A stretch of DNA of 9,744 nucleotides from the NCBI GenBank assembly GCA_947591565.1, contig CANQDH010000032.1, positions 1 through 9,744 of the forward strand. Direction: 5' to 3'. The notes beneath the pieces were generated by a model. The model was not told the DNA's origin, made no database searches, and was given only the letters and a program-made list of their open reading frames with translations. A program made the position numbers and the translations under genes. Each line of letters begins with the position of its first letter. Positions within the stretch are counted from its first letter, which is position 1. Shown here piece after piece: positions 1 through 6,836 of the stretch. This DNA comes from an uncultured Bacilli bacterium (GTDB lineage: Bacteria > Bacillota_I > Bacilli_A > RF39 > UBA660).

Positions 1-1511
1 CTAAACATTATCTTAAAACAAGTGTCGATGTAAGTACCAATATAAATGCTATAACTTGCGGGGCAGGAGATACACCATTATGTGAAGGTTCACAAGGAAA
101 TGTAACAACCTTAAAAGCGGGTACATGGTATCAAGTAAATGATAATAAAGTAGTTGTAACCTTTAATGAACAAGGAACTATTGAAGCCTATACTTATGAT
201 GAAAGTGGTAATAAAGCCTATAAATCAGGAACAAGTAGGAAGATAGATAAAACAGGACCAACAAATATAACATCAAATGTAAGTGATATAACACCAAATA
301 GTATAACAGTAAATGCAACATGTGCTGATATGGAGTCAGGAATAGAAAAAATAGAAATAAGTAAAGATGGCGGACAAACATATGAAGCATACAAAATGGT
401 CGATAGTTTGTGGGAAATGGATGATTATCAACAATATCAGTTAATTTCAACAACTACCAAAAAAGATTATATATATGATAATGGAACTAAAACGGATGAG
501 TATTTAATTTCTGTTAATGATCATATTTATAGTGGAAACAACAAACAAAATGGGATTTATTTTAATTCATCAAGATTATCTATTGGAAAAGAATATATAT
601 GGTCTATTTATTTAAAAGCAAATAAACCAATCACGTTAACTCATTTGGGACAGGAACAAGGTGGAATGTTTTTAAATAAAACGATTTCAACACAATTAAA
701 GCGATATGATTTATCATTTGTTGCTGATAACTCTCGTGAAAATAATGCATTTGTTATATTTGGTCCTTTTGATACAAATGATTTATTATATGTACATTCC
801 TTAACATTAAGAGAAAAGGGTGTATATAGCAAAGAAGCATCATATGAATATACCTTTAATGATTTAACAGATAGTTCATATGATATAAGAGTAAGATGCA
901 CCAATAATTTAGGACAGATGTCAGATGAAATAACTGATACAATTGATACAGTAGTATTAGATGCTAATAGTGGATATTTTGGAAATCCCGTAGAAATAGA
1001 AAGTGGACATGATAGTAGTAAAACATATACTTTAGAAAAAAATAAAACGGTTCCAGCAATATACGGAACGAAATTATCATTACAACCAAATCAACAATAT
1101 ATGCTTAGTTTTGATTATCAAGCATCAGGAAATAATTATTTTAGTATTGATTTTTATCCTGATGTTTTACCTGAGATTCATATGCCTGTTACAACAGAAA
1201 AACAAAGATTATACTGGCTAGTTAATAGTTCATCATCACAAATGAATGATTCGCGAATTAGATTTTTCAATGATATTGTCGTACCTAATCAATATGATAT
1301 ATATATTTCTAACATCCATTTATATAGTTGCGATGACTGTGAAACATTCAAACACATAAATTACATAAGAAATTCATCATATGGAGATTTACCTATTCCT
1401 AAAAAGGATGGTTATACTTTCGATGGATGGTATACCGAAAAAACAGGCGGAGTAAAAGTTGAAGCAATAGACATTTTAGACAAAACTTTCTTGTATGCAC
1501 ACTGGAAATAA
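1..1511 (+). CDS. Multidomain surface/secreted protein, 5'-truncated (Ig-like modules, two carbohydrate-binding-like modules, C-terminal InlB B-repeat)
   Basis: The reading frame is open from base 3 to the TAA at 1509-1511, giving 502 residues; the N-terminus lies outside the window. An internal ATG at 330 is not the start, because homologous-looking sequence continues upstream in frame. Residues about 1-84 look like the end of an Ig-like module closing in an IDKTGP linker (C19 and C27 could form a disulfide). A second Ig-like module is split: strands at 86-130 (C107, SKDGGQTYE) resume at about 277-316 (YTFNDLTDSSYDIRVRC, C299). Residues about 131-276 between them look like a jelly-roll carbohydrate-binding module (GKEYIWSIYLKA, LGQEQGG). 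A second jelly-roll-like module covers about 318-447 (NQQYMLSFDYQASG, YDIYISNIHLY). Residues 460-502 (GYTFDGWYTEKTGG, ending LYAHWK) match the InlB B/Listeria-Bacteroides repeat. No LPXTG or C-terminal membrane segment is present. The role is probably adhesion or glycan binding outside the cell; the substrate is unknown. Domain calls rest on pattern recognition. Confidence 0.85.
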   Translation, partial: KHYLKTSVDVSTNINAITCGAGDTPLCEGSQGNVTTLKAGTWYQVNDNKVVVTFNEQGTIEAYTYDESGNKAYKSGTSRKIDKTGPTNITSNVSDITPNSITVNATCADMESGIEKIEISKDGGQTYEAYKMVDSLWEMDDYQQYQLISTTTKKDYIYDNGTKTDEYLISVNDHIYSGNNKQNGIYFNSSRLSIGKEYIWSIYLKANKPITLTHLGQEQGGMFLNKTISTQLKRYDLSFVADNSRENNAFVIFGPFDTNDLLYVHSLTLREKGVYSKEASYEYTFNDLTDSSYDIRVRCTNNLGQMSDEITDTIDTVVLDANSGYFGNPVEIESGHDSSKTYTLEKNKTVPAIYGTKLSLQPNQQYMLSFDYQASGNNYFSIDFYPDVLPEIHMPVTTEKQRLYWLVNSSSSQMNDSRIRFFNDIVVPNQYDIYISNIHLYSCDDCETFKHINYIRNSSYGDLPIPKKDGYTFDGWYTEKTGGVKVEAIDILDKTFLYAHWK

Positions 1512-1520
1512 AGTAAATTT

Positions 1521-1551
1521 GAAAGATATTTCATAATATCTTTTCTTTTTT
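1521..1551 (+). terminator. Rho-independent terminator after the surface-protein gene
   Basis: A perfect 9-bp inverted repeat, AAAGATATT (1522-1530) and AATATCTTT (1535-1543), encloses a 4-nt loop. It starts 10 nt after the stop codon and is followed by TTC and six more T residues to 1551. The stem is entirely A/T-rich apart from one G-C pair, so it is weak in energy, but its position and T-tract are right. It separates the surface gene from the following operon. Confidence 0.7.
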
Positions 1552-1563
1552 GGAAAAAAATAG

Positions 1564-1569
1564 TATACT
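1564..1569 (+). promoter_or_regulatory. Possible -10 box (TATACT) for the seven-gene operon
   Basis: TATACT differs from TATAAT at one position and lies between the terminator and the HerA-like gene, where the operon promoter is expected. Seventeen bases upstream is only TTTTCT (1541-1546), inside the terminator's T-tract, so the -35 is poor. A start about 7 nt downstream (near 1576) would leave only about 10 nt of leader, just including the AGGTG ribosome site. A promoter further upstream inside the preceding gene cannot be excluded. Confidence 0.35.
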
Positions 1570-1575
1570 TATAGT

Positions 1576-1580
1576 AGGTG
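1576..1580 (+). promoter_or_regulatory. Ribosome binding site that decides the HerA-like start
   Basis: The AGGTG element has a 6-nt spacer to ATG 1587. An in-frame GTG at 1578 overlaps this element and has no ribosome site of its own, so ATG 1587 (protein starting MLGKIIGIENG) is preferred over the three-residue longer form. Confidence 0.6.
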
Positions 1581-1586
1581 AATAGT

Positions 1587-3356
1587 ATGTTAGGTAAAAT
1601 AATTGGAATCGAAAATGGAATGGTTTTGCTGAAGTTAGAAACTGATCCTGAAAAAATGCAAAATATTGTTAATTTATATGTTATCATGGAAGACGATGAT
1701 AAAAGAATTATTGGTGAGATAACGGGTTTAAATGAAAATATTGCTAAAATAAGTATGATTGGTGAAATAGTAGATGATAGATTTGTTTCAGGTATTATAT
1801 CAAGTATATCTTTTGGTGCCAGAGTTCGATTGATATCTAAAGAAAAAATTAGTATTTTAATGGGTACAGATGATTATGATCCAAGAGAAAAATTATATTT
1901 AGGCGAAAGTGCTATCTATGAAGGTGTTAGAATTGCCGCTGATTTAAAGCAATTATTTAGTGGACATTTAGCTATTTTTGGTTCAACAGGAAGTGGTAAA
2001 TCTTGTTCTGTTGCAAGAATGCTCCAAAATCTTTTTTACCGAAGAGAATCTATTCCATATTTAGCTAGTTTCTTTATGTTTGATGCTTATGGTGAATATC
2101 ATAATGCCTTTAAAAGTTTAGGTGAAAAAATACCGGGCTTGAATTTTAAGGCCTATACTACAAATATTCACAGTAAAGATACGGAACTTCTTCGTATACC
2201 ACCTTGGCTACTTAGTGTCGATGATTATGCTTTATTACTTGGGGCAACTAAAAATACCCAGCTTCCTATTATTGAAAAGGCTTTAAAATTAGTAAATGTT
2301 TTTTGCAAAGAAGGAAAAGAAACCATTAAACATAAAAATGACATTATTGCAAGAGCTATATTAGATGTTTTATCATCAGGTGGCTCACCTGCTCAAATAA
2401 GAGATCAAGTCTTTGCGATTCTCGCTCATTATTCAACCGAAGAATTAAATCTTGAAACAAAAGTTGTCCAGCCTGGATATACGAGAACTCTTAGACAATG
2501 CTTTTTAATCGATTCAACAGGAAAACTAAGAGAAATGGAACTTGTTACAGAGTTAATGCAAACATTTATCGATGATAGTTTAGAGTTATCACTACCTGAT
2601 GGTTCATATAAATATACCCTTCAAGATTTGGCCAAAGCTTTTGATTTCGCGCTTATTTCTGAGGGAACACTTAATAGTAGTAAAGTATATGATGATATCA
2701 ATATTTTAAAGGTTCGTATGTATTCTTTGATGAATAGTAGCCAAAGTGTTTATTTTGACTATCCACAATATATAAGTAAGGATAAATATATTCGTTCACT
2801 ACTAACATCTAAGAATAATGGCAAGGCTCAAATTGTTAATTTTAATATTAACTATGTTGATGATAGACTTGCTAAAAATATTACCAAAATATATTCTAAA
2901 TTGTTATTTGATTTTGCTAAAGAAAATGAATATCGTAATACATTACCATTTCATATTATTTTAGAAGAAGCTCACAGGTATGTTCAAAATGATAGTGATG
3001 TGGACATTCTTGGATATAATATTTTTGAAAGAATAACCAAAGAAGGAAGAAAATATGGTGTTTTACTTACCCTTATTTCACAAAGACCATCGGAATTATC
3101 CGAAACAGCCTTATCACAATGCGTCAATTTTCTCATCTTTAAGATGATTCATCCTATTGATGTAGAATATATTCGCAAAATGATACCAGATATCACTAAT
3201 GACATTGTAAGTAAACTTCGTATATTACAGCCGGGTGTGTGCATTGGTTTTGGTTCAGCTTTTAAATTACCTGTTTTAATTAAAGTTAAAATGCCAAATC
3301 CATCACCATCAAGTGATAGCTGTGATATTACGAATATTTGGTTTGTAGATAAGTAG
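1587..3356 (+). CDS. HerA/FtsK-superfamily P-loop ATPase (DUF87, HerA-like DNA translocase)
   Basis: This 589-residue protein has the HerA architecture. Residues about 1-95 form a beta-rich N-terminal barrel (GKIIGIENGMVLLKL, GEIVDDRFVSGI). A RecA-like hexameric motor core follows, with Walker A GSTGSGKS at 132-139 (K138), a FMFDAYGEYH strand typical of the family, Walker B HIILEEAH at 456-463 (E460, E461) and the ISQRPSEL polar motif (Q499, R500). The stretch RITKEGRKYGVLLTLISQR is the classic HerA/DUF87 signature. Archaeal HerA translocates DNA with the NurA nuclease in end resection; bacterial members also partner with Sir2 or nuclease subunits in phage defence. No NurA, Sir2 or nuclease gene is visible here. 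It is the first gene of the operon, 8 nt before rlmN, so its DNA substrate and partner are unknown. The family is secure; the biological role is not. Confidence 0.88.
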   Translation: MLGKIIGIENGMVLLKLETDPEKMQNIVNLYVIMEDDDKRIIGEITGLNENIAKISMIGEIVDDRFVSGIISSISFGARVRLISKEKISILMGTDDYDPREKLYLGESAIYEGVRIAADLKQLFSGHLAIFGSTGSGKSCSVARMLQNLFYRRESIPYLASFFMFDAYGEYHNAFKSLGEKIPGLNFKAYTTNIHSKDTELLRIPPWLLSVDDYALLLGATKNTQLPIIEKALKLVNVFCKEGKETIKHKNDIIARAILDVLSSGGSPAQIRDQVFAILAHYSTEELNLETKVVQPGYTRTLRQCFLIDSTGKLREMELVTELMQTFIDDSLELSLPDGSYKYTLQDLAKAFDFALISEGTLNSSKVYDDINILKVRMYSLMNSSQSVYFDYPQYISKDKYIRSLLTSKNNGKAQIVNFNINYVDDRLAKNITKIYSKLLFDFAKENEYRNTLPFHIILEEAHRYVQNDSDVDILGYNIFERITKEGRKYGVLLTLISQRPSELSETALSQCVNFLIFKMIHPIDVEYIRKMIPDITNDIVSKLRILQPGVCIGFGSAFKLPVLIKVKMPNPSPSSDSCDITNIWFVDK

Positions 3357-3364
3357 TTGATAAA

Positions 3365-4387
3365 ATGCTAAGTATATATGATGTATCTTTAAAAGATTTA
3401 GAAAATTATTTTGAGCAAATAGGCGATAAAAAATATCGTGCTAGACAAGTATATGAATGGTTATATAGAAAAAGAGTTAGTTCTTTTGATGAAATGACTA
3501 ATTTAAAAAAAGATTTAATTGAAAGATTAAAAAACCAGTTTTCCTTTACGGAACTAAAAATACTTACAACATTAGAAGATGAAGATGTTAAAAAGTTTTT
3601 ATTCGAGTTAGAAGATGGTAAAAAAATAGAAGCTGTTTTAATGTATCATGACTATGGTAATAGTTTATGTATATCATCAGAAGTAGGATGTAACATGTCT
3701 TGTGCTTTTTGTGAAAGTGGAAGATTAAAAAAACAAAGAAATCTTTTACCAAATGAGATGGTTTTACAACTTTTAATGATTGAAAAAAACTTGAACATAA
3801 GAATTTCTCATGTTGTCTTAATGGGAATAGGCGAACCATTTGATAACTATGATAATGTTATGAAATTTATAGATATTATTAATGAACCACTTGGTATCGC
3901 TTTAGGAGCAAGGCACATAACAATTTCAACGTGCGGAATTATACCCAAAATTAAGATGTTTGCAAAGTGTGAAAGACAAGTTAATTTAGCTATCTCTCTT
4001 CATGCTTCTAATGATTCTTTGCGAAGTAAGTTAATGCCTATAAATAACGTTTACAAACTAGATGATTTAATAAAATGTATAAAAGAATATATCGAACAAA
4101 CAAATAGAAGAGTTACTTTTGAATATGTAATGTTAAAAGATATAAATGATAAAGAACAAAATGCTTTGGAATTAGTTAATCTTTTAAAAGGAATGAATTG
4201 TTATGTCAATATTATACCTTATAATGAAACTAGTCATATTGAATATAAAAAAAGTTCAAAAGATACAATCGATAGGTTTTATAATATCCTTAAAAAGAAT
4301 AATATTGATGTAACTATAAGAAGAGAATTTGGCTCTAAAGTTATGGCTGCTTGTGGGCAGTTACGTGCCAATTTTAAGGAGGAGTAA
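3365..4387 (+). CDS. rlmN: RlmN-type dual-specificity radical SAM methyltransferase (23S rRNA A2503 / tRNA A37 C2)
   Basis: The product is 340 residues, slightly shorter than Bacillus RlmN (about 360). It has the N-terminal accessory domain (RARQVYEWLYRKRVSSFDEMTNL) and then a radical SAM core with the cluster motif C109-x3-C113-x2-C116. The SAM-binding strand is MGIGEPFDNYDNV. The two cysteines needed for the methyl-transfer mechanism are present: C102, seven residues before the cluster motif as in E. coli C118, and C330 in AACGQL (E. coli C355). The enzyme adds a methyl group to C2 of A2503 near the peptidyl-transferase centre and of A37 in some tRNAs. After the cluster it reads ESGRLKKQRNL rather than the usual ST-x-G-x-x-RNL. 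Cfr-type C8 methylation cannot be excluded by eye, but the prpC-prkC-rsgA context strongly favours RlmN. No clear Shine-Dalgarno site precedes ATG 3365, so translation probably depends on coupling to the upstream gene. Confidence 0.93.
   Translation: MLSIYDVSLKDLENYFEQIGDKKYRARQVYEWLYRKRVSSFDEMTNLKKDLIERLKNQFSFTELKILTTLEDEDVKKFLFELEDGKKIEAVLMYHDYGNSLCISSEVGCNMSCAFCESGRLKKQRNLLPNEMVLQLLMIEKNLNIRISHVVLMGIGEPFDNYDNVMKFIDIINEPLGIALGARHITISTCGIIPKIKMFAKCERQVNLAISLHASNDSLRSKLMPINNVYKLDDLIKCIKEYIEQTNRRVTFEYVMLKDINDKEQNALELVNLLKGMNCYVNIIPYNETSHIEYKKSSKDTIDRFYNILKKNNIDVTIRREFGSKVMAACGQLRANFKEE
4376..4382 (+). promoter_or_regulatory. Strong Shine-Dalgarno site for prpC inside the rlmN 3' end
   Basis: AAGGAGG lies in the last codons of rlmN with a 7-nt spacer to ATG 4390. 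It is one of the two best ribosome sites in the operon and fixes the prpC start. Confidence 0.8.
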
Positions 4388-4389
4388 TA

Positions 4390-5136
4390 ATGGATCATTA
4401 TTATTTAACAGATCCTGGAAAGGTAAGAGATCACAACGAAGATAGTGTCATTATTATCAATAATTATAATAATGAATATTTAATGGCGGTTGCTGATGGT
4501 ATGGGAGGACATAAAAATGGTGAAATTGCTTCATCTATAGCTATTTCGCATTTAGGTAAAAATTTTAAAGAATTAGGAACGATTGGTAGTAAAGAAGAAG
4601 CTATTAACTGGCTTAAAGAAACAGTAAGCGAAGCTAATGCTTTAATATATAAATATACCGAAGAAAACCCTGAAAGTATTGGTATGGGTACAACTTTAGT
4701 TGTAGCTATCGTTACCAAAGATTATTTACTTTTCGGTAATATTGGTGATTCTTCAGGATATGTTGTTAAAGATAAAACCTTACACAAAATAACAACCGAT
4801 CATACCTTAGTTAATTTATTAGTTAAAAGTGGTGAATTAACCGAAGAAGAGGCTAAAGATCATCCTCGAAAAAATGTTTTAATGAAAGCGCTAGGCGCTA
4901 ATATAAATGTTGAGATGGATATTTTTAATGTCGAACCCGATGTAACAGGTGTTTTCTTATGTAGTGATGGTGTTACAAACATGTTAGATGACAATCAAAT
5001 TGTGAAAGTTTTAAACGACAATTTAACTGTTCAAGAAAAAATGGAAAAACTTATTTATAAATGTAATAATCGCGGAGGAAATGATAATATTTCCGTTGCC
5101 TATTTAATAAAAGGTGGTGAAGAAAGTGATAGCTAA
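4390..5136 (+). CDS. prpC: PP2C-family Ser/Thr protein phosphatase (PrpC/Stp)
   Basis: The 248-residue length is typical of the bacterial single-domain PPM/PP2C phosphatases paired with PrkC. Motifs appear in the family order: RDHNEDS at 13-19 (E17 and D18), VADGMGGHKNGEIAS with metal-binding D36-G37, GMGTTLV, IGDSSGYV, TTDHTLVNLLVKSGELT, the HPRKNVLMKALG segment, LCSDGVTNML with D193, and GGNDNISV with D232. The metal-coordinating aspartates are all present, so it should be an active Mn/Mg-dependent enzyme that dephosphorylates PrkC and its targets in the cytosol. One oddity is GDSSGY where most relatives have GDSR. It starts 2 nt after rlmN and its last 11 nt overlap the prkC start, which should keep kinase and phosphatase output linked. 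The identification is firm. Confidence 0.96.
   Translation: MDHYYLTDPGKVRDHNEDSVIIINNYNNEYLMAVADGMGGHKNGEIASSIAISHLGKNFKELGTIGSKEEAINWLKETVSEANALIYKYTEENPESIGMGTTLVVAIVTKDYLLFGNIGDSSGYVVKDKTLHKITTDHTLVNLLVKSGELTEEEAKDHPRKNVLMKALGANINVEMDIFNVEPDVTGVFLCSDGVTNMLDDNQIVKVLNDNLTVQEKMEKLIYKCNNRGGNDNISVAYLIKGGEESDS
5112..5117 (+). promoter_or_regulatory. Ribosome binding site that decides the prkC start
   Basis: AGGTGG precedes GTG 5126 with an 8-nt spacer. GTG codons at 5114 and 5117 fall within this element, and ATG 5144 has only a badly spaced AAAGGA. GTG 5126 gives MIAKGHMINERYQI, which aligns well with the start of Bacillus PrkC. Confidence 0.65.
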
Positions 5137-6835
5137 AGGACATATGATTAATGAAAGATACCAAATAACAAGAATGATTGGTGAAGGTGGTATGGCTAAT
5201 GTATACTTAGCGTATGATACCATTCTTAACCGAGAAGTTGCTGTTAAAATATTAAGAGGCGATCTTGCTGACGATGAAAAATTTGTAAGAAGATTCCAAA
5301 GAGAAGCTATTGCTGCAAGTAGTCTTAGCCATCCTAATATTGTCGAAATGTACGATGTTGGTGAAGATGATGGAAAATATTTTATTGTTATGGAATATAT
5401 CGAAGGTCGAACTTTAAAAAGTTTGATTAAAAAAAGAGGAGCCCTTACTTTACCAGAAGTTATAGATATCATGCTTCAGTTAACAAGTGGTATTGCTTGT
5501 GCTCATGAAAGTTATATTATCCATCGCGATATTAAACCACAAAATATTATGATTTTAGATGATGGTAGAGTTAAGATTACGGATTTTGGAATAGCAATGG
5601 CCCTAAATAGTAACGAACTTACACAAACTAATTCCGTTATGGGATCCGTTCATTATTTACCACCTGAACAAGCAAGTGGTAGTGGTTCAACTATCAAAAG
5701 TGATATTTATTCTCTAGGTATTTTGATGTTTGAATTACTAACAGGAAAAGTTCCTTTTAAAGGCGATAATGCTGTTGAAATTGCCATCAAACAAATGAAA
5801 GATAAGATACCTAGTGTCTGTGATATCAATCCTGAAATACCTCAGTCGATTGAAAATATTATCTTAAAGGCTTGTGCGAAAAATCCTAAAAATAGATATG
5901 ATAGTGTTGCTGAAATGCATAATGATATCGCAACAGCTTTAAATCCTGAAAGAAAAGATGAACTTCGTATAACATATAGGTATCCTGAACAAGATTTAGA
6001 AGAAACAAAAGTAATGCCCAATTTAAAAAATATAGAAGAAAAAGTGGAAAAAGAAGATATGAAGAAGAAAAAAGTTAATCCATTAAATATTATTTTAATT
6101 GTATGTGGTTCCTTACTTACCATTATCGTTGCAACAATTGCGATTTTAGGAATTGTCTTAGGAAAACAGGAAGTAAAAGAATTAACTGTACCTGATGTTT
6201 CTAATTTGACAGTGGTTGAAGCTGAAAAGGTCCTTAGAGAAGCAGGATTTGAAGTTGAAACGGATGTTGAAGAAAAAAATGATAGCAAAGTGGAAGAGGG
6301 ATTAGTTATATCAACGAAACCACAGGCCGGCCGAAGTGTTAAAAATAAAAATATTACTTTAGTTGTTTCCCTTGGTGCAACCGGTTTTAATCTTGAAAAT
6401 TATGTTGGTCAAAACTATTATGAAATTAAAGGATTGTTAGAATCAAAAAATATCTATGTTTTAGTAGAGAAAAAAGAAATAGCTGATGATAATAAAGAAA
6501 AAGTTAAAGAAAATGTTATTTTAGACCAAAAACCTGCAGCCGGAACGCATGTTGTTGAGGGTGATACGGTAACGCTTTATATACCTGATATTGTAACAGA
6601 ATATCCTGATTTTGTTGCCGAAGGTTGGTCAGCTGATGATATTCAATCATTCTGTAAAGAATATAACGTACCTGTCGTTTTAGAATATGAAGAATCAGAT
6701 AAACCAGCGGGAACAGTTCTAAAGCAAAGTAGACCAAAAGGTAGTAAAGTTATTGCCAATGTAACTTTAAAAATAACTGTTGCTAAAGAGAAAAAGACCG
6801 AAGAGCCACTTGAAGACTTAATGCCAACGGAGTAG
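5126..6835 (+). CDS. prkC: PASTA-domain eukaryotic-type Ser/Thr kinase (PrkC/Stk1)
   Basis: From GTG 5126 the protein is 569 residues. The cytosolic kinase domain (about 10-275) has the glycine loop GEGGMANV at 19-26, catalytic K41, HRD at 133-135 with K137 and N140, DFG at 153-155, and an activation loop retaining T166 and T168 (TQTNSVMGSVHY) that match autophosphorylation sites of B. subtilis PrkC. The usual SPEQ is PPEQ. A basic patch (KKKK) precedes one membrane helix at about 322-345, giving a cytosolic N-terminus and external C-terminus. Outside are three PASTA repeats, about 351-417, 418-488 and 489-553, then a short acidic tail. PASTA domains in this family bind muropeptides or lipid II and control growth, wall synthesis or spore exit. 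It overlaps prpC by 11 nt and lies 1 nt before rsgA, whose Bacillus orthologue is a PrkC substrate. Three repeats is the count seen in Bacillus PrkC. Confidence 0.96.
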   Translation: MIAKGHMINERYQITRMIGEGGMANVYLAYDTILNREVAVKILRGDLADDEKFVRRFQREAIAASSLSHPNIVEMYDVGEDDGKYFIVMEYIEGRTLKSLIKKRGALTLPEVIDIMLQLTSGIACAHESYIIHRDIKPQNIMILDDGRVKITDFGIAMALNSNELTQTNSVMGSVHYLPPEQASGSGSTIKSDIYSLGILMFELLTGKVPFKGDNAVEIAIKQMKDKIPSVCDINPEIPQSIENIILKACAKNPKNRYDSVAEMHNDIATALNPERKDELRITYRYPEQDLEETKVMPNLKNIEEKVEKEDMKKKKVNPLNIILIVCGSLLTIIVATIAILGIVLGKQEVKELTVPDVSNLTVVEAEKVLREAGFEVETDVEEKNDSKVEEGLVISTKPQAGRSVKNKNITLVVSLGATGFNLENYVGQNYYEIKGLLESKNIYVLVEKKEIADDNKEKVKENVILDQKPAAGTHVVEGDTVTLYIPDIVTEYPDFVAEGWSADDIQSFCKEYNVPVVLEYEESDKPAGTVLKQSRPKGSKVIANVTLKITVAKEKKTEEPLEDLMPTE

Positions 6836-6836
6836 T

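Noticed and set aside
330..332. ATG as the start of the surface-protein gene
   Set aside because: The same frame is open back to base 3 and contains domain-like sequence, including a GNKAYKSGTSRKIDKTGP linker; ATG 330 has no ribosome site and falls inside an Ig-like strand.
178..453. Minus-strand 91-codon frame rich in Leu, Tyr and His
   Set aside because: It lies opposite the surface-protein gene, its composition is what antisense of AT-rich coding yields, and it has no ribosome site or recognisable motif.
5114..5119. Two upstream GTG codons as alternative prkC starts
   Set aside because: They overlap the AGGTGG element that correctly serves GTG 5126, and they would add residues not seen at the N-terminus of PrkC relatives.
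5104..5472. Minus-strand 122-codon open frame
   Set aside because: It sits opposite the prpC-prkC junction and conserved kinase motifs, and has no independent evidence of coding.
5842..6288. Minus-strand 148-codon open frame
   Set aside because: It is fully opposite prkC (kinase end, membrane helix and first PASTA), is rich in Ser and Phe, and shows no motif; it is an antisense shadow.
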